From assembly GCA_964600075.1 (NCBI GenBank), contig CAZRIE010000059.1, positions 1-25,817 of the forward strand: 25,817 nt of DNA, read 5' to 3'. Made by a program: the position numbers and the translations under genes. Under the pieces are notes generated by a model, which had not been told where the DNA came from, did no database searches, and saw only the letters and a program-made list of their open reading frames with translations. Positions 8,025 through 15,763 of the stretch are shown here, one piece after another; position 1 is the stretch's first letter; every line of letters begins with the position of its first letter. Source of the DNA: CAZRIE01 sp964600075. GTDB lineage: Bacteria > Bacteroidota > Bacteroidia > Flavobacteriales > Flavobacteriaceae.

Positions 8025-9275
8025 TTGAGTAAAAAAATCATCATCATCGGAGGTGGAATAGTGGGTTTAAGTTCTGCCTACTATCTTCAGAAAGAAGGGC
8101 ATCAGGTTATCGTTATCGATAAATCGGATATTACTTCGGGTGCTTCCTTTGTAAATGCCGGATATATCTCACCAAGCCATATTATTCCAATGGCCTCGCC
8201 TGGTATGATTGCCCAAGGCATCAAAATGATGTTCAATTCCGCTAGTCCCTTTTACATGAAACCCCGTTGGGATACGGATTTTTTCAAGTGGGCTTGGTAT
8301 TTTCATAAATCCTCGACGAAAGAAAAGGTAGAGAAGGCCATTCCTGTAATTAAGGATATCAATATTTTTAGTAGGGAACTGTTTACCGATATAAGGAATT
8401 CTGGTGATTTGGGGGACTTTCAACTAGAACGAAAAGGACTACTGATGCTCTATAAAACCGATGCTTCCTATGAGCACGAAATGGAGGTGGCACGAAAAGC
8501 CAGTTTTTTAGGTTTGGAAGTATCCGAACTTGACCAAAAACAATTAAAAATCATGGAGCCTAATGTCAAAATCGACGCGAAGGGTGCAATCCATTATGAA
8601 TGCGATGCTCATACTACGCCTACCGAATTTATGCCGAAAATGGTAAACTTTCTAAAAGGAAAAGGCGTTGAGATAAAAACCAATGAAGAGGTGCTGGATA
8701 TTTCGACCAATGGAATGAGTATTACGGATATCAAAACTACGAAGGGAATCCTTTCTGGCGACGAGATAATTTTGGCGGCAGGTTCGTGGAGCGGAAACCT
8801 TTCTAAGAAGTTGGGTATAAAACTACCGTTAGAGGCAGGAAAGGGTTATCGAATAAATGTAGAGCGGGAGACAGGTATTTCAATACCTGCCATACTTATG
8901 GAAGCAAAAATGGCGGTGACACCTATGAATGGTTTTACCCGTTTCGCGGGTACGATGGAATTTTCAGGAATTAACGATACTATTAGAAAAGAAAGGGTAG
9001 AGGCCATCGCAGTGGGGGCAAAAAGTTTTTACCCAGAATTGGAAATAGAAAGTCAAGAAATGGAGCATGCAAAAACCGGACTCAGGCCTGTATCTCCTGA
9101 TGGTCTTCCGTATATTGGAAAATCTTCGAAATTCAAAAATTTAACGTTTGCCACCGGCCACGCCATGATGGGTTGGAGCTTGGGCCCTGCTACAGGTAAA
9201 TTGGTTTCTGAAATTATTGATGACAACAAAACAGCAATGGATATTTCTGCATTTTCGCCCAATCGAAAGTTTTAA
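8025..9275 (+). CDS. FAD-dependent D-amino-acid dehydrogenase, probable D-hydroxyproline dehydrogenase
   Basis: A 416-residue DadA-like flavoprotein of the DAO family. The N-terminal dinucleotide-binding motif GGGIVGLSSAYY (9-20) ends in the acidic residue of VIVIDKSD, and the C-terminal GLRPVSPDGLPYIG and ATGHAMMGWSLGPATGK segments contact FAD in this family. It would oxidise cis-4-hydroxy-D-proline to 1-pyrroline-4-hydroxy-2-carboxylate, feeding the deaminase. It is a single-subunit type, not a multi-subunit D-Hyp dehydrogenase. The start is TTG at 8025: the flavin fold begins right after it and no in-frame ATG precedes the motif. It starts 15 bp after the epimerase. Its stop codon overlaps the restored stop of the convergent VOC gene. 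Confidence 0.88.
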   Translation: MSKKIIIIGGGIVGLSSAYYLQKEGHQVIVIDKSDITSGASFVNAGYISPSHIIPMASPGMIAQGIKMMFNSASPFYMKPRWDTDFFKWAWYFHKSSTKEKVEKAIPVIKDINIFSRELFTDIRNSGDLGDFQLERKGLLMLYKTDASYEHEMEVARKASFLGLEVSELDQKQLKIMEPNVKIDAKGAIHYECDAHTTPTEFMPKMVNFLKGKGVEIKTNEEVLDISTNGMSITDIKTTKGILSGDEIILAAGSWSGNLSKKLGIKLPLEAGKGYRINVERETGISIPAILMEAKMAVTPMNGFTRFAGTMEFSGINDTIRKERVEAIAVGAKSFYPELEIESQEMEHAKTGLRPVSPDGLPYIGKSSKFKNLTFATGHAMMGWSLGPATGKLVSEIIDDNKTAMDISAFSPNRKF

Positions 9276-9660
9276 GAAGAGTGGATTAAATCCCAAAGGT
9301 TGCCGTAAAGGTCTTTAAAAACAGCTAATATTCCATAAGCTTCCTTTTTTGGTTGTCTCGTAAATTCCACTCCTTTAGTGTTATTGTCTTATAGCCCCTA
9401 TAAAAATCATCCGTATTCAAAAACAAAAACACACGACCACCAGTCTGATTTCTTATAGCATTTCTTTGATTTTTATTTACGGCCTTGGCCAGCAGCAATG
9501 AAAATCCGTTGGAGTTTTTGGGCCAAACGGTTACCCATCGTTTGTTTTTATCTAATCGGGTATCTTCGACGAGCTCAAAATTTAGTTTTTGGGTGTAGAA
9601 TTGTATAGCTTCATTATACTCTTCTACGACTGGGGTAACCAGAGCAATGGAACTTTTCAT
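9272..9660 (-). pseudogene. VOC/glyoxalase-fold protein with a one-base frameshift
   Basis: The open frame from ATG 9660 encodes a VOC-fold protein (MKSSIALVTPVVEEYNEAI start, then a FYTQKLNFELVED strand) but leaves the family frame after residue 96 and stops at 9325. In the next frame the sequence continues naturally as GVEFTRQPKKEAYGILAV, then FKDLYGNLWDLIHSS and a stop at 9272. The whole span is 389 nt, exactly one base short of 129 codons plus stop. The break is near 9374-9377 (minus strand ACACTAAAGG). The uncorrected 111-residue product lacks the last VOC strands, including DLYGN-WDL. It overlaps the acetyltransferase stop by 4 bp (ATGA). It may be a recent inactivation or a sequencing error. 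The substrate is unknown; VOC proteins include dioxygenases, glyoxalases and resistance proteins. Confidence 0.85.
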
Positions 9661-10235
9661 ATAAACTCTTTGAAATGTGCTGTTTTAATGATGTTCCATT
9701 CTTCCTTTAAAATACCATAGCAACAGGTATTTCGCTTAAAACCATCTAGCAAGTAAACATTTTTTAGCAAGATGCCTTCTAAGGTTGCGCCCAATTTCTC
9801 CACCGCTTTTCGAGATTGTATGTTTCGCTCATCGATACGGAATTCGACTTTTTCGAATCCCATTTTAGTGAATGCATGCCTTAGCATCAAAAATTTCATA
9901 TTGTTATTTAATCCGCTTCCGTGAAATTCCTTGCCGATCCAGGTGGCGCCGATATGTAGTACTTTGTTTTTCCAATCGATGTTCATGTAACGTGTAGAAC
10001 CAGCGTAATTTTTCTTGGTCTTGTCATAGATGATGAAAGGTATACTGCTTTTTTGCTGCTGTTGTTCCAATGCGATTTCAACATAGTTCTTCAGAGACTT
10101 AGGAGTTTCGATATCGGATGGTGAAAATTGCACCAACTTTTTTTGGGAAGCTACTGTTATTAGATGTTGGTGATTTTCTAAAGTAAGAGGCGAGAGTTTT
10201 ACAATGTCGTTCTCTAATGTGAATGTCGGAATCAT
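9657..10235 (-). CDS. GNAT-family N-acetyltransferase (RimJ/RimL type)
   Basis: A 192-residue protein with the GNAT fold of the RimJ/RimL-like group. The acetyl-CoA-binding region is KEFHGSGLNNNMKFLMLRHAF (about 102-122), a degenerate Q/RxxGxG/A motif, followed by VEFRIDERNIQSRKAVEKLGA, the typical RNxxSRxxxEKLGF-like segment. It would transfer acetyl groups to an amine on a protein N-terminus or a small molecule; the substrate cannot be read from sequence. The start overlaps the hydrolase stop by 4 bp, and its own stop overlaps the VOC start by 4 bp (ATGA at both junctions), so the three minus-strand genes form a translationally coupled operon. Confidence 0.88.
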   Translation of the reverse strand: MIPTFTLENDIVKLSPLTLENHQHLITVASQKKLVQFSPSDIETPKSLKNYVEIALEQQQQKSSIPFIIYDKTKKNYAGSTRYMNIDWKNKVLHIGATWIGKEFHGSGLNNNMKFLMLRHAFTKMGFEKVEFRIDERNIQSRKAVEKLGATLEGILLKNVYLLDGFKRNTCCYGILKEEWNIIKTAHFKEFI

Positions 10236-10879
10236 TTTACCAAATCGTTTATCAGCTCTTTTTTAACTTCGTGTCCACCTTCAAAAATGATTTGGTTCGC
10301 TAAACCTCCGAACAACTTTTCAATTTTTATAGTTTCTGTTTTTTGTCGTTCTTCGGTGAGGTATTCATCTTTATCGCCAACCATTATTGTTACTTTAGTT
10401 CTATTTTTTAGTAAGAATTCAAAATCAACTTGTTCCAGTTCGTTGGGAATTCCCCCAGCGTACAAAACCAAATGATTGCATTTTAACTTCCTTTTTGCGA
10501 CCCACCGTGTCGCAATAGAAACTCCTTGTGAAAACCCGAAAACGATTAAGTTACATTTATCTGGAATGTTCTCTTTATCGAACACCGCATCTAAATAGTC
10601 AATAATATTTTGAGTTTCGCGGACGGTTTCCTCTTTGGTCAGCCAACTAGCGCCCACATGTCGATATTCGTTGTTTAAATAGTATTTCGAAGGTGCCTGT
10701 GGCGCTATGACGTAATTTTCAGCCCAAGGCAATGCGTCAAAATATTTCAGAAAATAGCGACTGAGATAACCGATGCCATGTAAAACTATCCAGACGTTTT
10801 TAGTTTTGTCTGTTAACGGGTTCAGTGTCGAATAGGAGTTTGTAGTGGTGTAAACGACAGTTTTTTTCGAATTATCCAT
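10232..10879 (-). CDS. Alpha/beta hydrolase of the phospholipase/carboxylesterase family
   Basis: A 215-residue cytoplasmic serine hydrolase resembling Abhydrolase_2 (YpfH-like carboxylesterases). LHGIG (33-37) forms the oxyanion-hole segment, GFSQG (115-119) holds nucleophile Ser117, the acid is Asp169 or Asp171 in VGDKDEY, and His203 in GGHEV completes the triad. No signal peptide is seen. It is the first gene of the three-gene operon with the acetyltransferase and the broken VOC gene, and is divergent from the men genes. The substrate is probably a small ester or acyl-protein, not determinable here. Confidence 0.85.
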   Translation of the reverse strand: MDNSKKTVVYTTTNSYSTLNPLTDKTKNVWIVLHGIGYLSRYFLKYFDALPWAENYVIAPQAPSKYYLNNEYRHVGASWLTKEETVRETQNIIDYLDAVFDKENIPDKCNLIVFGFSQGVSIATRWVAKRKLKCNHLVLYAGGIPNELEQVDFEFLLKNRTKVTIMVGDKDEYLTEERQKTETIKIEKLFGGLANQIIFEGGHEVKKELINDLVK

Positions 10880-10929
10880 AACATGAGAATCTGTTTAAGG
10901 GTATTGGTACTAATTGGTGGGGTAATGCT

Positions 10930-10937
10930 TAATTTTG
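10930..10937 (+). promoter_or_regulatory. -7 box of the men operon
   Basis: TAATTTTG matches TAnnTTTG exactly, 15 bp before the thioesterase ATG at 10953. A TTG at 10904-10906 lies 23 bp upstream as a possible -33. The box overlaps the TTG codon (10935) that would otherwise be the longest-ORF start, which argues for ATG 10953. Confidence 0.6.
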
Positions 10938-10938
10938 T

Positions 10939-10946
10939 CAAAAATA
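10939..10946 (-). promoter_or_regulatory. Candidate -7 box of the hydrolase-acetyltransferase operon
   Basis: The minus strand reads TATTTTTG, an exact TAnnTTTG match, with a minus-strand TTG at 10964-10966 (17 bp spacer). It lies one base from the plus-strand -7 box at 10930-10937, so the two promoters face each other and their transcripts overlap at the 5' ends. Confidence 0.4.
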
Positions 10947-10952
10947 GGTGAT

Positions 10953-11372
10953 ATGGACGATTACAAGGAAAAAATACTGAAAGTTTGCAACAAGTCATCT
11001 AAGAATACAATGATGGAGACTTTGGATATTGAATACATAGATGTTGGTACAGATTTTCTAGTGGCAAAAATGCCTGTAAATTCAAAAGTGCATCAGCCCG
11101 ATGGCGTTCTGCATGGTGGCGCTATGGTCACTTTGGCGGAAAGTGTGGGCAGTATGGCTTCCTATATTTTTCTTGATGCACAAAAATTTGCTATCAGGGG
11201 CATTGAGATATCTGCCAATCATGTAAGGAGCGTTCGAGATGGCGAAGTTTTTGCCAAAGCCATCATGCTGCATAAAGGTCGTACTACCCAAGTATGGGAT
11301 ATACGAATTACGAATGCTGAAGACCAACTTGTTTCCATTTGTAAATTGACCACCATCGCTTTGCCCAAGTAG
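10953..11372 (+). CDS. menI: Hotdog-fold thioesterase, probable 1,4-dihydroxy-2-naphthoyl-CoA hydrolase
   Basis: A 139-residue PaaI/YdiI-type hotdog thioesterase. The signature HQPDGVLHGGAMVTLAESVGS includes His54 and the catalytic glutamate Glu63, closely resembling E. coli MenI (YdiI). The reaction would be release of 1,4-dihydroxy-2-naphthoate from its CoA ester, the step before MenA. A longer frame exists from TTG 10935 but overlaps the consensus -7 box; ATG 10953 has an AGG six bases upstream and is preferred. It is first in the men operon, with menF 2 bp after its stop. The general PaaI family also includes phenylacetyl-CoA thioesterases; context favours the menaquinone role. Confidence 0.82.
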   Translation: MDDYKEKILKVCNKSSKNTMMETLDIEYIDVGTDFLVAKMPVNSKVHQPDGVLHGGAMVTLAESVGSMASYIFLDAQKFAIRGIEISANHVRSVRDGEVFAKAIMLHKGRTTQVWDIRITNAEDQLVSICKLTTIALPK

Positions 11373-11374
11373 AT

Positions 11375-12499
11375 ATGACGCAGTTAGATTTCTTTGAAAA
11401 AATCGATACCCAATTGGCTAAGGAACTTCCTTTTGTAGTTTACAAAAAACCGAAGAGTCATAAAGTTCAAGTCATTTTTCAGAAAAGTGACTGTTTACAT
11501 TTTTTAGATAATTACGAGGAGGTAGGTTTTGTTTTTGCCCCTTTCCAATCTGAAAATTCTTCGATTCTACTGAAAATGGATGAAGCATTCGAGCTTTCCG
11601 ATTTTCAGCCTGAAAGTTTCGAGAAGAACATGACAAATTCATTCGAAGAAGGGCAAGAAGAAAGGAACTTCCATTTAAATCTTGTAAGAAAGGGCATAGC
11701 TGGAATCGAAGCGGGAAACTTTGATAAAGTTGTGCTTTCTCGTTGCATAAAAGTATCTTGTCACGAATCTCCTTTTGCTTTATTTCAAAAACTTTTGTCC
11801 ACGTATAGTAATGCCTTTTGCTATCTATGGTATCACCCAAAAGTTGGTCTTTGGCTGGGGGCCACTCCTGAGATATTATTAATGGTTCGAAATCAACAGT
11901 TGACCACGATGTCATTGGCAGGTACTCAACCCTATGTGGGAGTAGATGATCCGGTCTGGGGAAATAAGGAGATTGAAGAGCAAGAACTGGTGACGGACTA
12001 TATTACCGATGCCCTTAATAACAAAATTAATAGCTTGAGTCGAACAAGTGTAGAAACGGTTCGGGCTGGTAACTTGATGCATTTGCGAACTAAGATATCT
12101 GGAAGTATTAAAAAAGATGGTTTAGTAGCTATCATTAAATCTTTGCACCCAACCCCGGCAGTATGTGGCCTGCCTAAAGATATTACTCAAGAATTTATTC
12201 TAAAAAGTGAAAATTATAACCGAGAGTTTTATACCGGTTATTTAGGAGAGCTAAATTTCAAGTCTGAACGACAACGGAATTCGAGAAGCGCGAATCAGGA
12301 AAACCAAGTTTACAAGTCTATCTCAAATACGACCACCCTGTTTGTAAACCTTCGCTGTATGCAATTAAAAAATGGAGCGGCCCATATTTATGTAGGCGGT
12401 GGAATTACCAAAGACTCCGATCCTGAAATGGAATGGGAAGAGACCGTTTCAAAAAGTAAAACGATGTTGCGTATTTTGTATGTATTAGGATTGGGTTAA
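11375..12499 (+). CDS. menF: Isochorismate synthase
   Basis: A 374-residue chorismate-utilising enzyme converting chorismate to isochorismate, the first committed step of menaquinone synthesis. Key motifs are present: Lys118 in FDKVVLSR (general base), Glu166 in GATPEILL, LAGT (181-184), HPTPAVCG (258-265), NREFYTGYLGEL (282-293), and the C-terminal GGGITKDSDPEMEWEET magnesium-binding region. It starts 2 bp after the thioesterase stop, and menD follows after 29 bp, so MenF rather than a salicylate- or siderophore-linked isochorismate synthase is expected. The length is slightly short relative to E. coli MenF, mainly at the N-terminus. Confidence 0.93.
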   Translation: MTQLDFFEKIDTQLAKELPFVVYKKPKSHKVQVIFQKSDCLHFLDNYEEVGFVFAPFQSENSSILLKMDEAFELSDFQPESFEKNMTNSFEEGQEERNFHLNLVRKGIAGIEAGNFDKVVLSRCIKVSCHESPFALFQKLLSTYSNAFCYLWYHPKVGLWLGATPEILLMVRNQQLTTMSLAGTQPYVGVDDPVWGNKEIEEQELVTDYITDALNNKINSLSRTSVETVRAGNLMHLRTKISGSIKKDGLVAIIKSLHPTPAVCGLPKDITQEFILKSENYNREFYTGYLGELNFKSERQRNSRSANQENQVYKSISNTTTLFVNLRCMQLKNGAAHIYVGGGITKDSDPEMEWEETVSKSKTMLRILYVLGLG

Positions 12500-12522
12500 C
12501 TAATGTCAGCGTTGTATTTTTG
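12491..12522 (+). promoter_or_regulatory. Candidate internal promoter for menD, near-leaderless
   Basis: TTG at 12491-12493 and TATTTTTG at 12515-12522 are separated by 21 bp, matching the Bacteroidota -33/-7 form. Only six bases separate the box from the menD ATG, so the predicted transcript starts at or within a few bases of the start codon. The -33 lies inside the end of menF. Confidence 0.5.
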
Positions 12523-12528
12523 TAATTC

Positions 12529-14289
12529 ATGAGACACTCCAGCATACCCTCGGCCCAATTGGTTGTACAGCACTGTAAGGCCAAGAAAGTCAAAAATATT
12601 GTTATTTCACCGGGTTCTAGAAATGCCCCACTTACCATTGATTTTACAGAAGATCCTTTTTTTTCTTGTTTTAGTATTGTAGATGAGCGCAGCGCGGCTT
12701 TTTTTGCACTGGGTATCGCCCAACAATTGCGAGAGCCCGTTGCCGTTGTCTGTACCTCAGGAAGTGCCTTATTGAATTATTACCCAGCCATTGCAGAAGC
12801 CTTTTATAGCGGTATTCCGTTGGTGGTGATTTCGGCAGATCGGCCAATTTATAAAGTTGATGTCGGTGATGGTCAGACTATACGGCAAGATGATGTTTTT
12901 CATAGGCATATAGGGTACTCAGCCAATCTGAAACAAGATGTAATACATGCGTTTGAAGAAGTGAAAAAGTATGTTCCGGAATGGCTAACAAACGAAACTC
13001 TCGAATCGGTTCAAATACAAATAAAAAAACATAACGATGCAGAATTGAACAAAGCTTTAAATATTGCTGTCAAAGTTAAGTTGCCTGTTCATATTAATAT
13101 TCCTTTTGAAGAGCCACTTTACGGCACGATTACGAAACCGTCTACATCCGCATTTATAACAGCTTCCGAAAAAAGTAATGATTTCGAAATAGTGGGTTTT
13201 GAGAATTTTGTAAATATCTGGAATGCTTCCTCTCGAAAAATGGTATTGGTAGGCGTCAACCCACCAAATACGGTTGAGCAGCATTTTTTAGATAAACTAG
13301 CGACAGACCCTTCGGTAATCGTCCTTACCGAAACGACTTCGAATCTGCATCATCCGAATTTTTTCCCGAGTATTGACAGTATTGTGGCGCCAATAGAGAA
13401 ATCTAACCCCCGTGAGACACTTTTTGAAAAGTTACGACCGCAAGTTCTTTTGACCTTTGGCGGACTTATTGTATCGAAAAAAGTCAAGGCGTTTCTCCGG
13501 GAATTCAAACCAAAACACCACTGGCACATTGATGAGCTGAAGGCCTATGATACTTTTTTTGCATTGTCACATCATTTTAAAATGGATGCCAATCATTTCT
13601 TTCAAGAATTTATTCCTACTGTGAAAAATGTGGACAGTGTTTACTTTCAATATTGGAACGATATAAAAAGGGGTTACGAGGTGAACAGAAAAAAGTATCT
13701 TCAACAAATTCCGTTTTCAGACATGTTAGCTTTTAAGCATCTTGCGAAAACAATACCGAATGGTTATCAAGTGCAATTGGCCAATAGCTCTACCGTGCGC
13801 TATGCTCAATTATTCGATATGGACGAATCACTTCGAATATTCTGTAATCGAGGTACTAGTGGAATAGACGGTAGTACTTCTACGGCGGTGGGTGCTTCGG
13901 TCTTGAGTGAAGAAGCGACGGTATTGATTACAGGCGACCTTAGTTTTTTCTATGATAGTAACGGGCTTTGGAACGATCACATTCGACCCGATTTCAGGAT
14001 TATCTTGATCAATAATAAGGGAGGTGGAATTTTCAGAATTTTACCTGGACAAGAGGATACCGAAAATTTTGAAAGGTTTTTTGAGACCAGTCATCAAATG
14101 AATGCTGAACAATTAAGTAAACAATATGGCTTAGATTACCAATTAGTTAGCGATGAAGAATATCTTAAGAACAGTCTCGAAACTTTCTATAAGCAATCAA
14201 CATCTCCAAAAATACTTGAAATCGCTACACCGAGATTAATAAACAGCAAAATTTTGCTTGGTTATTTTGATTTTATATCTTCCCCTTAA
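12529..14289 (+). CDS. menD: SEPHCHC synthase (2-succinyl-5-enolpyruvyl-6-hydroxy-3-cyclohexene-1-carboxylate synthase)
   Basis: A 586-residue thiamine-diphosphate enzyme joining isochorismate and a 2-oxoglutarate-derived succinyl unit. The N-terminal domain has SPGSRNAP (27-34), the ThDP-activating Glu53 in VDERSA, ISADRP (101-106) and GQTIRQ (115-120). The C-terminal cofactor domain has CNRGTSGIDGSTSTA and the metal/ThDP motif ITGDLSFFYDSNGLWN near residue 470, followed by NNKGGGIFRILPG. The length is typical for MenD. It follows menF after 29 bp. 2-Oxoglutarate, its cosubstrate, is also the end product of the nearby hydroxyproline pathway; this is coincidental as far as the sequence shows. 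Confidence 0.96.
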   Translation: MRHSSIPSAQLVVQHCKAKKVKNIVISPGSRNAPLTIDFTEDPFFSCFSIVDERSAAFFALGIAQQLREPVAVVCTSGSALLNYYPAIAEAFYSGIPLVVISADRPIYKVDVGDGQTIRQDDVFHRHIGYSANLKQDVIHAFEEVKKYVPEWLTNETLESVQIQIKKHNDAELNKALNIAVKVKLPVHINIPFEEPLYGTITKPSTSAFITASEKSNDFEIVGFENFVNIWNASSRKMVLVGVNPPNTVEQHFLDKLATDPSVIVLTETTSNLHHPNFFPSIDSIVAPIEKSNPRETLFEKLRPQVLLTFGGLIVSKKVKAFLREFKPKHHWHIDELKAYDTFFALSHHFKMDANHFFQEFIPTVKNVDSVYFQYWNDIKRGYEVNRKKYLQQIPFSDMLAFKHLAKTIPNGYQVQLANSSTVRYAQLFDMDESLRIFCNRGTSGIDGSTSTAVGASVLSEEATVLITGDLSFFYDSNGLWNDHIRPDFRIILINNKGGGIFRILPGQEDTENFERFFETSHQMNAEQLSKQYGLDYQLVSDEEYLKNSLETFYKQSTSPKILEIATPRLINSKILLGYFDFISSP

Positions 14290-14323
14290 TTATTAACCGT
14301 TAACTATTAAAACACTAACTATT

Positions 14324-14665
14324 ATGAGTAAAAGAGATGATTTAATTGCCAAGTACGCATCTGACGTTAAAGAAAAATTTGGAGAAAGTCCTGATATGGA
14401 TTTATTGACAAAGGTGGCGGTAGGCCTTGGCCCGGCGATTTACAATTTAGATGCATCAAAGGTATCCGGTTCAGATGAAAAAGAACTTGAAACCGTGAAG
14501 AACAACTATCTAGTAAAAAAATTAGGTATGAAAGACGAGCCACAACTTATGGATGCCGTCAAGAGCGTTGTCGAAAAATACGGTTCTGCCAACAAGAACA
14601 AGCACAGAGCTGTAGTATACTATATGTTGTGCAAACATTTTAAGAAAGCATCCGTTTACAAGTAA
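14324..14665 (+). CDS. DUF2853-family protein of unknown function
   Basis: A 113-residue small, lysine-rich, predicted helical protein without signal peptide or membrane segment, matching the DUF2853 pattern (MSKRDDLIAKYASDVKEKFG start, GPAIYNLDASKVSGSD in the middle, KNKHRAVVYYMLCKHF near the end). Its function is unknown. Genes of this family commonly follow menD in flavobacteria (recalled, not checked). It starts 34 bp after menD and ends 20 bp before a strong terminator, so it is the last gene of the menI-menF-menD unit. Just upstream, TAACTATTA occurs twice (14301-14309 and 14316-14324), the second copy running into the start codon. Confidence 0.8.
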   Translation: MSKRDDLIAKYASDVKEKFGESPDMDLLTKVAVGLGPAIYNLDASKVSGSDEKELETVKNNYLVKKLGMKDEPQLMDAVKSVVEKYGSANKNKHRAVVYYMLCKHFKKASVYK

Positions 14666-14684
14666 GATTTTAAAATGATTGAAG

Positions 14685-14714
14685 ACCGTCCGCCAAAAAG
14701 CGGGCGGTTTTTTT
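14685..14714 (+). terminator. Strong Rho-independent terminator ending the menI-DUF2853 unit
   Basis: An 8-bp GC-rich stem (14686-14693 with 14700-14707, one G-T pair) closes the loop CAAAAA and is followed by seven T (14708-14714). Confidence 0.92.
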
Positions 14715-14733
14715 ATACGCAAATATTAAGGCT

Positions 14734-14741
14734 TACTTTTG
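14734..14741 (+). promoter_or_regulatory. Candidate -7 box of the CvfB-like gene, predicted leaderless
   Basis: TACTTTTG matches TAnnTTTG and ends four bases before ATG 14746, so the predicted transcript would begin at or almost at the start codon. The -33 region falls in the terminator T-run and is not distinctive. Confidence 0.5.
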
Positions 14742-14745
14742 CATT

Positions 14746-15576
14746 ATGATAGAACTGGGAAATTACAACGAACTCGAAGTGCTAAGAGATACGAGTGTAG
14801 GCTTATTCTTGGGAAGTAAGACGGGCACTGAAATTCTATTGCCGAACAAGTACGTTCCAAAAGCTATAGAAATCGGTGACCAATTGTTGGTGTTCTGTTA
14901 TTTAGACCATGAGGAAAGACCTATTGCCACCACCTTGAAACCTACTGTAATTAGAAATAAATTTGGATTTTTACAAGTAGCCGAGGTGAACAAAATAGGC
15001 GCTTTTATGGACTGGGGCCTTGAAAAGCATCTTTTGGTTCCTTTTAGCGAACAACGCGATAAAATGAAAGAGGGGCAATGGTACGTGGTACATTGTTATA
15101 TGGATGATATTTCTTTCCGTTTGGTCGCTTCGAACAAAATCGACAAGTTCTTGAATAATGAAAACCTTAAGGTAAGGGAAAGAGAAGAAGTAGATTTACT
15201 ATTTACAAGATTGACCGACTTGGGTTGGGAAGCGATTATCAACGATGTTCATAAGGGGTTGGTGTATTCCAATGAGATTTTTAAAAGAGTCGCAGTCGGC
15301 GACCGTACAAAAGGATATGTTAAGAATATAAGACCTGATAATAAACTAGATATTTCCCTTCAAGCAATTGGTGAAAAAGTTCTAGAACCAGCTGCCAATG
15401 CTATTTATGAGAGGCTTAAGTCGCACGGTGGCTTTCTTCCACTTCATGATAAATCAGACCCTTTACAGATTAAACAAGAACTTCAGATGAGCAAAAAAAC
15501 TTTTAAAAAAGGTATAGGAACGTTATACAAAGCCCGTAAGATTGAAATCAAAGAAGATGGTATTCATGCCCTTTAA
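14746..15576 (+). CDS. CvfB-like S1 RNA-binding protein
   Basis: A 276-residue protein of the CvfB/YitL family: tandem S1-like beta-barrel domains (about 1-70, 65-140 and 140-215; the recognisable strand is LQVAEVNKIGAFMDWGLEKHLLVPFSEQ) and a C-terminal winged-helix segment (about 220-276; LQMSKKTFKKGIGTLYKARKIEI). Relatives bind RNA and in Staphylococcus affect virulence gene expression; the role here is unknown. It is a frequent neighbour of men genes in flavobacteria (recalled). It starts right after the terminator of the menI unit, apparently from its own promoter. Confidence 0.85.
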   Translation: MIELGNYNELEVLRDTSVGLFLGSKTGTEILLPNKYVPKAIEIGDQLLVFCYLDHEERPIATTLKPTVIRNKFGFLQVAEVNKIGAFMDWGLEKHLLVPFSEQRDKMKEGQWYVVHCYMDDISFRLVASNKIDKFLNNENLKVREREEVDLLFTRLTDLGWEAIINDVHKGLVYSNEIFKRVAVGDRTKGYVKNIRPDNKLDISLQAIGEKVLEPAANAIYERLKSHGGFLPLHDKSDPLQIKQELQMSKKTFKKGIGTLYKARKIEIKEDGIHAL

Positions 15577-15763
15577 TTTCTAATAAACTATCTCCGTTTA
15601 TCGGTAATTACATGAAAATCAAGAGGCTACTATTATTTAACAACATATATCCCTGCATAGACCACATAAAAGGCCATTTTTGCAACATTCCGAAGGTGTA
15701 TTTCATCGATCTTTCAGTATTTTGGTTAACTTTAACATGAAACCCCGTAAAACTGAGTAATAT

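Noticed and set aside
9370..9380. Programmed ribosomal frameshift site in the VOC gene
   Set aside because: No X XXY YYZ heptamer or clear downstream stimulatory structure; a simple base deletion or read error is more likely.
10935..10952. TTG start extending the men thioesterase by six codons
   Set aside because: The codon overlaps an exact -7 promoter box; ATG 10953 fits the family N-terminus.
14301..14324. TAACTATTA direct repeat before the DUF2853 gene
   Set aside because: Only two short AT-rich copies with 15-bp spacing; likely chance in AT-rich spacer.
15577..15763. Promoter or terminator in the gap before the SPOR-like gene
   Set aside because: Only an AT-only weak stem (ATAAAC/GTTTAT) and an imperfect TATTTTGG were found, too weak to annotate.
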